Positions 27,469 through 35,904 of a DNA stretch of 64,000 nucleotides are shown one piece after another. Made by a program: the position numbers and the translations under genes. The notes below the pieces were generated by a model. The model worked only from the letters and a program-made list of their open reading frames with translations. It did not search any database and had not been told where the DNA came from. Location of the stretch: the NCBI GenBank assembly GCA_018268035.1, contig JAFDXI010000102.1, positions 62,001 to 126,000 on the forward strand, given 5' to 3'. Position 1 is the first letter of the stretch. The number at the start of each line of letters is the position of its first letter. Origin of the DNA: Bacteroidota bacterium. GTDB lineage: Bacteria > Bacteroidota > Bacteroidia > Chitinophagales > Chitinophagaceae.

Positions 27469-28716
27469 ATGATGCAAAAAAATATTTTGCTTATTAGCGG
27501 CAATTATTTTCCCGAACCTACAGGTATTGGGAAATATAATAATGAAATGATGATATGGTTGGCCGATAATGGTTTTAATTGTACTGTTATAGCACCCTAT
27601 CCTTATTACCCCTATTGGAAAGTACAACCACCTTACATCGGAAAAAACAAATGGTTTTTAAAAGAACAGTTTACTACTGTTGCAGGAAATCAAATAACGA
27701 TATATCGTTGCCCTCATTATGTACCGGCCAACCCAACAGGGAAAAAAAGGGTAATGCTCGATTTATCATATTTTACAACAGTCTGCTTAAAATTAATTGC
27801 ATTGAGCAGGAAAAAATTTGATTATGTAATGAGTGTATCGCCTCCTTTATTTGCTGGTATTGCAGGTGCTTTATATAAAAAAACTCACAAAGCAAAACTA
27901 ATTTATCATGTGCAGGACCTGCAGGTAGATGTTGCTGCCAACCTAAAAATGATCAAATCAAAAAAAGCAATTAAACTGCTTTTTAAAATTGAAAAATATA
28001 TCCTGAATTCAGCAGATGTTATTTCAACAATCTCAACGGAAATGGCAAAAAAACTGGAAACTAAATCCAATAAGCCCGTTTATCTTTTTCCAAATTGGGT
28101 AGATACAAATGCCTTGCATCCTGTTGCAGATAAAGCACCATTAAAAATACAATATGGTATTGATGCCAACAGACCCATTGTTCTTTATTCAGGTTCAATT
28201 GGAGAAAAGCAGGGTATAGATATGATTTTAAATATTGCAGAAAAATTTTTGCAAGAAGAAAAGCTAAATGCAAAGTTTGTCATTTGTAGTTCAGGACCTT
28301 ATAAAGATGTTTTGGAGAAAAAAGCTACCGAAAGAAAAATAGATAATCTTCTGTTTATGCCTTTAAAACCTTATGAAGAACTAAACCAGTTGCTAAATAT
28401 GGCAGATATACATCTCATTATTCAAAAAGCAGATGTAGCAGGCAATTTAATGCCCTCAAAGCTTAATTCCATATTATCTGTAGGTGGGCTTTGCATAGTT
28501 ACAGCTAATCCGGGTACTGAGTTGTACGCTACAATTTCTAACAATGAGATAGGCCTTGTTTGTCCGGCTGAAGATAGTGCAGCTCTCTTTAATACAATCA
28601 GTGATGCTCTAACAGGAAATTATAATCATGTATGTTTAAATGCCAGGAAATTTGCAGAAAAATTTATTTCAGTTAATCAGATCATGGAAGGTTTTGTAAA
28701 TAATGCACTGCAGTAA
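27469..28716 (+). CDS. WcaI-like family 4 glycosyltransferase
   Basis: This 415-aa GT-B glycosyltransferase begins at the first ATG after a non-preferred GTG. The N-terminal acceptor domain opens with NILLISGNYFPEPTGIGKYNNEM and VIAPYPYYPYW, typical of the WcaI group of exopolysaccharide enzymes. The C-terminal donor-binding domain has VLYSGSIGEKQG and the PSKLNSILSVGG region in place of the E-x7-E pair. It transfers a sugar from an activated nucleotide donor to a lipid-linked chain at the inner face of the inner membrane. The WcaJ-like transferase downstream is on the opposite strand and convergent (41 bp between stop codons). Confidence 0.88.
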   Translation: MMQKNILLISGNYFPEPTGIGKYNNEMMIWLADNGFNCTVIAPYPYYPYWKVQPPYIGKNKWFLKEQFTTVAGNQITIYRCPHYVPANPTGKKRVMLDLSYFTTVCLKLIALSRKKFDYVMSVSPPLFAGIAGALYKKTHKAKLIYHVQDLQVDVAANLKMIKSKKAIKLLFKIEKYILNSADVISTISTEMAKKLETKSNKPVYLFPNWVDTNALHPVADKAPLKIQYGIDANRPIVLYSGSIGEKQGIDMILNIAEKFLQEEKLNAKFVICSSGPYKDVLEKKATERKIDNLLFMPLKPYEELNQLLNMADIHLIIQKADVAGNLMPSKLNSILSVGGLCIVTANPGTELYATISNNEIGLVCPAEDSAALFNTISDALTGNYNHVCLNARKFAEKFISVNQIMEGFVNNALQ

Positions 28717-28757
28717 AAAAAGGATAGAAGATTTAAAAGATGTGAAGATGTAAATTT

Positions 28758-30101
28758 CTAATAAGCGTTTTCCTCACCTTTAATAATATTGTAAAAGGTC
28801 ATGAACATGATCTTTATATCTAACAGCAGGCTCCAGTTTTCCATATACCAAATGTCATGATCAACGCGGCTTTTTAGTAATTCAATATTCCTGATTTCAC
28901 CTCTGAAACCTTTCACCTGTGCCCAACCTGTTAATCCTGGTTTAAGATAGAGTCTCACCATGTAATGATTTACCTGGCTGCTGTATTGTTCTGTATGATG
29001 CAGCATGTGAGGCCTTGGGCCAACAATGCTCATATCACCCATGAATACATTAAGAAACTGAGGAAATTCATCTAAGCTGGTTTTTCTCAAAAATGCTCCA
29101 ATGCGGGTTACCCTTGCATCATTTTTAGTTGCCTGAATAAGGTCTGAGACATCATTGGAGTACATACTCCTAAACTTCAAACAAGTAAAATTATCATTGT
29201 CCCTACCCGACCGCAACTGCCTGAAAAATACTGGCCCTTTGCTCTCTAATTTGATTAATAAACTTACTATTGGGATAAGCCATGAAAGGATGAAAATTAT
29301 TACCAGGCTGCTGGCAGCAATATCAAAACTTCTTTTAATAAATTGTTTATGCAATCTTTTCAGTGGCTCCCTATACCGCTTTAATACTGGTAAACCACCG
29401 ATATAATGTACGTGGTAAAAACCTGATTTAAGATTTTGTTGTGGAGAAATAAAATTTACCCTGATACAATGTTTTTCAGCTTCTTCAGCTAAAACAGCTA
29501 TTTCAGTTTCTCTTTCTTTAGGAACTGAAATATAAAATTCATTAATATGATTTTTTCTGGCAAAATCAATATAGCCTGATAAAGTGTGCAAAGGGGTATT
29601 TTTATTTGAGATATTTTTGTTATCGAAATGTTCTATAAAATGATTGTTCTTACTTTTCAGTTTTTCTGCAAGTTTATTGGCGTTATCGTCAAAACCAACT
29701 ATTGCAATCCTGCGCCTTTTTTTAAATATTGTATGCAGTAATATTGATATCGGTTTGGAGAAAAGATGTGTAAGTAACATCAGGATAGTCCATGAAACAA
29801 AACAAATGCTGAGTACCCTGGTGGTTATATCAAAAAAAACATAGCCAACTACAAACATCATATATACAACGCTGGAAAATACTATCAGCGTTCTTTTTCT
29901 GCCAATAAAAAGTCTTTCATCATTTCTGCGTAAAAACCTGTGAATATTGTGTAATGAAGCAAACAGGAAAAACCCGTTAGCTAGAAAAGCTGTAATATTA
30001 ATTATAAAAACCAATAATGGCTTATGCCAGGTCAGCATCAGCAATGCTGCAAAAAAGATATTTATGAAAGCTATTTTATATACTGTCAATCTTTGAAACA
30101 T
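28758..30101 (-). CDS. polyprenyl-phosphate sugar-phosphate transferase (WcaJ-like)
   Basis: This is a 447-aa initiating enzyme of exopolysaccharide assembly. Four hydrophobic segments in the N-terminal 130 residues are followed by a CoA-binding-like cytosolic domain (RIAIVGFDDNANKLAEKL). The C-terminal bacterial sugar transferase domain shows KRSFDIAASSLVIIF, KGPVFFRQLRSGRDN, KFRSM, RVTRIGAFLRKTSLDEFPQF and the signature MSIVGPRPH. It moves a sugar-1-phosphate onto undecaprenyl phosphate. The ATG at 30101 begins a membrane helix; the upstream in-frame start at 30128 is TTG. A promoter with an overlapping dyad lies at 30160-30185. Confidence 0.93.
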   Translation of the reverse strand: MFQRLTVYKIAFINIFFAALLMLTWHKPLLVFIINITAFLANGFFLFASLHNIHRFLRRNDERLFIGRKRTLIVFSSVVYMMFVVGYVFFDITTRVLSICFVSWTILMLLTHLFSKPISILLHTIFKKRRRIAIVGFDDNANKLAEKLKSKNNHFIEHFDNKNISNKNTPLHTLSGYIDFARKNHINEFYISVPKERETEIAVLAEEAEKHCIRVNFISPQQNLKSGFYHVHYIGGLPVLKRYREPLKRLHKQFIKRSFDIAASSLVIIFILSWLIPIVSLLIKLESKGPVFFRQLRSGRDNDNFTCLKFRSMYSNDVSDLIQATKNDARVTRIGAFLRKTSLDEFPQFLNVFMGDMSIVGPRPHMLHHTEQYSSQVNHYMVRLYLKPGLTGWAQVKGFRGEIRNIELLKSRVDHDIWYMENWSLLLDIKIMFMTFYNIIKGEENAY

Positions 30102-30159
30102 AAACTCAGCGATCTTGTGTTTTCTCAAAAAGGATACATCCTTTTCAGGCAGTTAATTA

Positions 30160-30185
30160 CAAATATAAACGTTGTATATTACAAC
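30160..30185 (-). promoter_or_regulatory. promoter element with overlapping dyad upstream of the sugar transferase
   Basis: On the minus strand TATATTTG (plus 30160-30167) matches TAnnTTTG. The dyad GTTGTA-TAT-TACAAC (plus 30171-30185) lies between it and the -33 region. A regulator bound to the dyad would occlude the promoter. The only TTG, within the dyad arm, is at short spacing. Confidence 0.4.
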
Positions 30186-30295
30186 TCTGCATACAGGTTA
30201 CACTATTAGAAACGAATAAGTGTATAAATCGTTCCTTATTATATCAAAAAACCAGGCAAACTTTTTTTTACGAGGTATAATGATCCCACACTAAA

Positions 30296-31162
30296 TCAAT
30301 ATCCATAATAGAATTTTGGCTTGTGTGTGAATAATTTATAAGAGAATTTAATTACCAGAGAGTAGTAACCATCCTTCTTATAAGGGTTACCTCTATAGCC
30401 ATTCGCCTTTACATAAGGCGAATTGGGTATTTCATTAGCCCGATACGACATTTCAACTGCAACAGGCCCTCTTGAGGCTAATAATGAGGCAGAATCGGGA
30501 TACTCATGTTTGCTGACATCATCTAAATAATCTGTGAATAATTTTCTTACACACAACTCGGCGCTCAACATCATCAGCCCATCTTCCCTAAAAGAATATT
30601 TTAAGCCAATACCATAAGGTATTGACATGCCCCACAATGAATAAGGAGTCTTTTGTCCTTCAGTACCTAAAGGTTGTAAATATATTTTCTTACCTGTTGT
30701 GTCATAAGCATAAGGGTTAAAATGATAAACACCAACACCAACAAAAATGTATGGAGTTATATTCTGTGGGTTTTTATCTGCAAAGCTGTTGTCATATTCT
30801 GTGATATCATATAAATCATATTGTGCATTTACTTCAAGTGCATAAATTGAAGTATGAAAACTCAGATTTCGATAAAACCATTTTGGACCGTTTTTAGAAT
30901 CAGATGCTCTGACATTACCTGCCATTACAGAGGCATTAAATGCAACATGTGGTGTGCGCTGGTAGGTCATCCCAATACTGCCACAAACCTGCATACCCCT
31001 GGTCGAAAATCTTTTATCCAATAAGTCACCGGTATAATTAATAGGGCCAACTCCGGCATTGACAAACCACTCTTTTACCTGGTAGCCATTCTCGTGAAGC
31101 TGGGAATAGCAAAGCTCACAGGACAGCAGGGAAAAAACTGAAATAATTAATAATTGTTTCAA
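30296..31162 (-). CDS. DUF6089/PorG-like outer-membrane protein
   Basis: This 288-aa protein begins with TTG at 31162, because TGA lies two codons upstream and the next Met is at residue 56. It opens with a signal peptide (MKQLLIISVFSLLSCELCYSQ). The mature part reads VKEWFVNAGVGPINYTGDL, then PYIFVGVGVYHFNPYAYD and GIGLKYSF, and it ends in LFTHKPKFYYGY, the arrangement of DUF6089 proteins. P. gingivalis PorG, a T9SS outer-membrane component, is of this family, so a secretion role is plausible. It is transcribed in the same direction as, and just downstream of, the miniprotein and giant cargo proteins. Confidence 0.72.
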   Translation of the reverse strand: MKQLLIISVFSLLSCELCYSQLHENGYQVKEWFVNAGVGPINYTGDLLDKRFSTRGMQVCGSIGMTYQRTPHVAFNASVMAGNVRASDSKNGPKWFYRNLSFHTSIYALEVNAQYDLYDITEYDNSFADKNPQNITPYIFVGVGVYHFNPYAYDTTGKKIYLQPLGTEGQKTPYSLWGMSIPYGIGLKYSFREDGLMMLSAELCVRKLFTDYLDDVSKHEYPDSASLLASRGPVAVEMSYRANEIPNSPYVKANGYRGNPYKKDGYYSLVIKFSYKLFTHKPKFYYGY

Positions 31163-31211
31163 GCTTCAGTGAGTTAGTTGGCTTAATTAATACAAATAAA
31201 ATTCTTGTTTA

Positions 31212-31463
31212 TTACAAATTAATATCGGTTATGTCACGCTCATCTGCATTTTTTGTAGTCTTTGCTTCTTTCCATTTTTTTACCCCATATCCCACTCCTG
31301 CTGCTACCAATACCCATGTGCCTGGATCAAGTGGTATCTTATCCGGATCATCACCAGGATCACCTGAATCATCAGGTTGTGCAAATAATGCCATTGAGCT
31401 TAATGTACAACTTAAAGCAAGAAGGAAAATCCACAACACATTTCTTTTAAAAAATTTCCTCAT
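31212..31463 (-). CDS. PID-CTERM-like miniprotein
   Basis: This is an 83-aa protein with the start at ATG 31463. An N-terminal signal-like segment (KFFKRNVLWIFLLALSCTLSSMALFAQ) is followed by an acidic spacer (DDSGDPGDDPDK) and then a C-terminal motif-hydrophobic-basic block, IPLDPGTWVLVAAGVGYGVKK. It closely resembles the PID-CTERM protein-sorting signal seen in small Bacteroidota proteins, which is thought to be processed by an exosortase-like enzyme. No exosortase gene is in the window. Its location beside exopolysaccharide genes fits the general pairing of such signals with polysaccharide export. Confidence 0.6.
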   Translation of the reverse strand: MRKFFKRNVLWIFLLALSCTLSSMALFAQPDDSGDPGDDPDKIPLDPGTWVLVAAGVGYGVKKWKEAKTTKNADERDITDINL

Positions 31464-31578
31464 ATTCAATCTATTTTTTTATAGAGTATGAAAAAAAGCA
31501 AACAGAATTACTTAACGAAAATAGCTATTATTTAGTATATCATAAAAGTACAGTTCTGCCTGATGATTGATAATATTT

Positions 31579-34500
31579 CTATTGATATTTATCCTTTACA
31601 AATTTAATTTGTTCAAGTTTGCCAAATGGCGTTTCGGAAGTTAATATATATATACCTGATGCAATATGCTTGAAATGAATTTCAACTTCTGATTTTTCAG
31701 GTTTTTGTGTTAATACCAATTTTCCATTCACATCATAAATTTTTAATACTGCATCCTTGTCAATATTTTGAACATGCAGGATATCCTGAACCGGGTTAGG
31801 AAAAACTATCAATTCTTTTTTATCAAGCCTCGCTGTTGTTGAAATTTCTCCTTTTTGTGTTGTATCAATAATTTTTGAAACAGGCACAGGTATGGTTTGA
31901 AGTAACTTGTTGCAAACAATCATGAAACGGCCACGGTAACTGTTGGTATCACTGTTTGGAGTAAAATTATATAGCAGTGTATCTTCCTGGTTAATTTTTG
32001 TTTTTGTGCCTAGATAATTATCAACCAGCCATAAGTTATCATGGATATCATAAGGTGATTTTACACCAAAAATCTTCAATGCATATTGACGGGTATTGTA
32101 TAAATACAGTTTTACAAAAGCTGTATCAGTAAGCTTCGGAGCAGGCCTCGCATCAACCATAAAATAATTTGTGTCATTTTTTATGGCCATGTTCTCACCT
32201 TCATTCCAGAGTTTTGGAGCATCATACACATCCCTTGTTTTTGCGAATTGTTTACCCACTGCAATCGCAACTGCATCAACAACAGCCATACTATCAGAAA
32301 CACTTTGCAGATAAATATATAGTGCAGATCTTTTGTTTATAGTATCTTTTTGTACAAAAGAATTTGGACCGCTGACATTAAACTGGTTATCTCCTTTATC
32401 ACTCTGTAAAAATGTGGCAGAAGGATTTGTAGAGGCTCCATCCGTCATCATCATAAAAGCCTGGCCACTTTGTACAAATGGCTGTTCAGTGCCTGTATAA
32501 ACTCCACTTCCTGTTGCAAGCCAGTTGTTCAGTGCAACACTGTAAGTTATATATGCACCCACTCCATAATTTCCAGTAAGGCCCGGATCAAAGAAATAAA
32601 ATGTATTGGTGTTGAGACCAGAGTAAATACCTGCCCTTGTAAATTTTACCGGTGCAGGAAAGGGATTTCCAATTAACACAAATTGATCTGCCGCAGCAGT
32701 AGTATTAAAAGTTTCAGTAGCTGCATTCTGTGCAATTAATCCATTCTCATGCAAAATACCTTTTGATCGTAAAGTGGTTTTGTTGGGTGAGTTAATATTT
32801 GTCATGCATATAGTTCTATCACCTCTTACAAAAAGACAATAGGCCGGGTAATCACAAATATTCGTATATAACGTCCCTTGCCCTGATGGTAAAGGCGCCC
32901 AGGCATTATCCTGGTAAACTTCAATTGATGTTTTATAATTATTATTATGCCAGTCATAACCAATACTTGCATTATTATCATAAGTTATAGCAGTGCCATA
33001 ACCAGGTGTGCCAATATTTACAGGGCAGCTATTCGGCGTTGCATCAATATTTCCTTCCTGCCAGGCAGCATTGATACTCTGATTTGAACTACTGAATGGG
33101 ACTGATATTAAACGCCAGGCCCGCTTTGCATAAAAGTACCTTTCAAACCGTACTGTATCGGGAATTGAACCATACGACTCAGCGAGATATGCATCTCCAT
33201 AATCATCTGATCGTAATGTGAGTTTGCTTTTAGAAAATAGTGTGGCTCCAGCATCAACTCTTAATAATCCTCTCGTCTTTCCAAAATAATCTGATACAGG
33301 AATTTGTTTTGTTCCATCACTTGCTGTTATATTTAATGAATCCCCCAATGTTACCTGGGCATTGGAAAGCAGGATTAATGTATCAAGATAATTTTTCACG
33401 CTATCAGGTGGAGATACAGAAAAATTATTGGCAGTGAATTTCAGATTTGTTGCTGTTGCATTGCTCCCAAATATCAAGCCTGATTTGCGAGAGCCTGTTA
33501 AAGTACCATCGCCTGTGATCGAAGTATTTTCTGTCAGGGTAAAATCATTCAACACTAATTGATTTCCTGCGCCGTTTGTGAGTATCCCATTGATGGTTAC
33601 ATCACCATTCATTGCCTTATTGCTGCCACCGCTTATTGTAACATTTGAGTAATCGGTTCTTGCTGAAAAAACCTGGTCTGTACTCCTGGTATATACAATT
33701 GTTGAACCTGTTGCCAAAGAAATATTTGTTATGTTGGAATGAATTGCGGAGTTATTTGAGAAAGTTGCGGTAAACCCACAAAATCCCTGGTCATTCCCGG
33801 TTTTAAAGACAGCATTATTTTCAATTACAACTTTTCCATTACCTGAAGGACAGGTGATAGAATTATCATTTATATAAAAAAGGCCTCCTGATTTAACTGT
33901 AAAACTACCATTGCTATTTAATGTAATGTTGCCACTTGAATTGCCAACATTTGAACCGGTAACTTCTAGATCCTGGTAGCTCTTGTTTCGAATGGTTTGA
34001 GGTGTTGAGTTGGTATTGGCAAATTCTACTACACCACCTGTAATAGTAAATATTCCTTTCATATCAGGCTTGGTACCTGTACCTCTTAAAATAAATCTGC
34101 CTCCATCCTGGGTGAGATTTGTACCGTCCTGACCAAAAGTATGGCCGCCATCATCCACTTTAGTTGTTGCCCCGGTTATGTAAACAGTACCATTAATCGC
34201 AGGGCATCCGCTGCCAACAGTTTTTATTCCACCATTGGAGAGTTTTAAATTACCATAACTGAAATTTGGTCCGTTACCTGTTGGATAAATTGTCTGATTC
34301 AGAGAAGCGCCGTTATATTCAACAGTACTTGTTGCATTAAGTGAAATGACAGAAAAATTTTTTGGGAAATTACTTCCATCCTGACCGCCTTTATCACCAC
34401 CTAATTTTAATGAGGCAGAGCTATTTAACATGAGGCTCCCACCGTTAGTATACCTGTTTAAACTGTCTGTGGTCAGATCTAAAATGGATGTATTGTTGAT

Positions 34501-35502
34501 GGTGATATCACCGGAATAAATTCGAATTTTTTTTAGCGAAGCAGCAGAAAGAATTACTTCAGGTGAGTTTGAAATGCCCACTTGCAGACTGGGGAAATAA
34601 ATCTGCGATCCAGCATTGTTGGTTATGGTTTGTAAACCAGTTGCCCGATCGAAAATAAAAACGTTGGGTAAAGTGTAGTTGGATGAAGATCCAACACGCA
34701 CATTCCAAACATAATTCCCAAGTGTGAGATCACCCCGAAAAATTACCTTGCCTGTACTGTTAGCACGCACACCCAATAACCCTTTACCTGCAATGCCGAC
34801 TGAGTCGTATTTGCTTAGACCGTTAAAGGTAACATTGCCTTCAAAGGTAGTTATCGCATCATCTTCAGTTCCGATAAAAACTTTTCGGCTGCAAGAATTG
34901 TCTGAGGTTCCAGCTGTTGAAGTTGTTGTCGTACCTTTTACTGTAAAATTTGAAGAATTTACTACATAAGTAGTTGTAGTGGCCCCCAACAATAAACCGC
35001 GAGTCGCAGTAGTGTTAAGACCTATATTTCCATTTACTGTAAAATTACCTTTATTTACAATGTTGTTTTGAGCAATCGCTACGGCAGCATTACAAGTACT
35101 TGAAAAATCATTACAACTTACAGTTGCATTTGCATCTATCAACATTTGCAACGTAGATCCAAACGACCCATTGGAATTGTTGATAATAGTTATATAATCT
35201 GCAACAGTAAATGAAAGATTAGGGTTAATAGCAAATTGAAATACCCCAATAACTGAACTTGCGAAAGTTATTTTCAATGATTTGATTGAAGTATTTGCAG
35301 TGACATAGATAAATCCAACATAGTTAACAGAGATAACAGCAGCATCATTGGCGCCTGGTACTCCAGTATCCCAATTTGATGAAGAATTGAAAGTTATTCC
35401 ATCGCCGCCACCTGTCCAGGTTTTTGTTGCACCATTAGTTTTTTCAACACTGATAAAAATAACTGTTGTAAGAAACAGGAAAATTTGAAGTGATTTTTTC
35501 AT
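31579..35502 (-). CDS. large surface protein with T9SS type A sorting domain
   Basis: This is a 1307-aa exported protein with a signal peptide to about residue 24. Residues 27-760 form a beta-rich, Gly/Ser/Asn/Thr-rich region with repeated short strands (KTWTGGGDGITFNSSSNWD, then repeated VTIN/FTVNG units), as in a beta-helix or adhesin. From about residue 780, a conserved block (RFERYFYAKRAWRLISVPF ... SCPV ... NYPAYCLFVRGDR) is shared with the neighbouring 1522-aa protein. The last 75 residues are a type A sorting domain (FPNPVQDILHVQN, LKIYDVNGKLV, GIYILTSE). It is a probable cell-surface or extracellular structural protein. Confidence 0.88.
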   Translation of the reverse strand: MKKSLQIFLFLTTVIFISVEKTNGATKTWTGGGDGITFNSSSNWDTGVPGANDAAVISVNYVGFIYVTANTSIKSLKITFASSVIGVFQFAINPNLSFTVADYITIINNSNGSFGSTLQMLIDANATVSCNDFSSTCNAAVAIAQNNIVNKGNFTVNGNIGLNTTATRGLLLGATTTTYVVNSSNFTVKGTTTTSTAGTSDNSCSRKVFIGTEDDAITTFEGNVTFNGLSKYDSVGIAGKGLLGVRANSTGKVIFRGDLTLGNYVWNVRVGSSSNYTLPNVFIFDRATGLQTITNNAGSQIYFPSLQVGISNSPEVILSAASLKKIRIYSGDITINNTSILDLTTDSLNRYTNGGSLMLNSSASLKLGGDKGGQDGSNFPKNFSVISLNATSTVEYNGASLNQTIYPTGNGPNFSYGNLKLSNGGIKTVGSGCPAINGTVYITGATTKVDDGGHTFGQDGTNLTQDGGRFILRGTGTKPDMKGIFTITGGVVEFANTNSTPQTIRNKSYQDLEVTGSNVGNSSGNITLNSNGSFTVKSGGLFYINDNSITCPSGNGKVVIENNAVFKTGNDQGFCGFTATFSNNSAIHSNITNISLATGSTIVYTRSTDQVFSARTDYSNVTISGGSNKAMNGDVTINGILTNGAGNQLVLNDFTLTENTSITGDGTLTGSRKSGLIFGSNATATNLKFTANNFSVSPPDSVKNYLDTLILLSNAQVTLGDSLNITASDGTKQIPVSDYFGKTRGLLRVDAGATLFSKSKLTLRSDDYGDAYLAESYGSIPDTVRFERYFYAKRAWRLISVPFSSSNQSINAAWQEGNIDATPNSCPVNIGTPGYGTAITYDNNASIGYDWHNNNYKTSIEVYQDNAWAPLPSGQGTLYTNICDYPAYCLFVRGDRTICMTNINSPNKTTLRSKGILHENGLIAQNAATETFNTTAAADQFVLIGNPFPAPVKFTRAGIYSGLNTNTFYFFDPGLTGNYGVGAYITYSVALNNWLATGSGVYTGTEQPFVQSGQAFMMMTDGASTNPSATFLQSDKGDNQFNVSGPNSFVQKDTINKRSALYIYLQSVSDSMAVVDAVAIAVGKQFAKTRDVYDAPKLWNEGENMAIKNDTNYFMVDARPAPKLTDTAFVKLYLYNTRQYALKIFGVKSPYDIHDNLWLVDNYLGTKTKINQEDTLLYNFTPNSDTNSYRGRFMIVCNKLLQTIPVPVSKIIDTTQKGEISTTARLDKKELIVFPNPVQDILHVQNIDKDAVLKIYDVNGKLVLTQKPEKSEVEIHFKHIASGIYILTSETPFGKLEQIKFVKDKYQ

Positions 35503-35904
35503 AAAGGGCGATTTTAGGTAAGGTTATAAATTTGGTCTGCTATTTAAAATTTTACTTGAATTACGGAGCAAAAAATTCAAATACCGGGTTCAGAAAAACA
35601 TGTATTATCCAGCTACAAAATATTTATCATCATATCCTGCTTAACAGGAAGCGCCATTGTTTGTGCCGCATGTATTTTCAGTGGAGATTGGAGTTTAGAG
35701 TTAAAAGACTAAGCTGTCCTTTAATCAATTTTGAATTGCTAACTTAATACTATTTTTCGTCTAAAAAAAGCAATATTGTATGAAAATAATTCCTGAAAAA
35801 TCTTTGTGCTCCTGCTTAAAATATATGAACTCAAATCATTGATAAAAGAAAAAGGTGTATTGCGCAAAATACATTTTACAATACACCCTGAAATTGGATG
35901 AACA
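35503..35904. other. 402-bp intergenic region
   Basis: Between the two giant cargo genes. It contains the terminator of the 1522-aa gene (35845-35887). A 71-codon plus-strand ORF at 35532-35747 is judged spurious. No clear promoter consensus was found before the 35502 start. Confidence 0.5.
35845..35887 (-). terminator. intrinsic terminator of the 1522-aa cargo gene
   Basis: GGTGTATTG (35854-35862) pairs exactly with CAATACACC (35879-35887), and the minus strand then enters a U-rich run (complement of 35841-35853). The stem ends 18 bp after the stop codon. Confidence 0.75.

Noticed and set aside
35532..35747. A 71-codon plus-strand ORF between the giant cargo genes
   Set aside because: It runs against the neighbouring gene direction, has no motif or start signal and overlaps the expected promoter area of the minus-strand gene.
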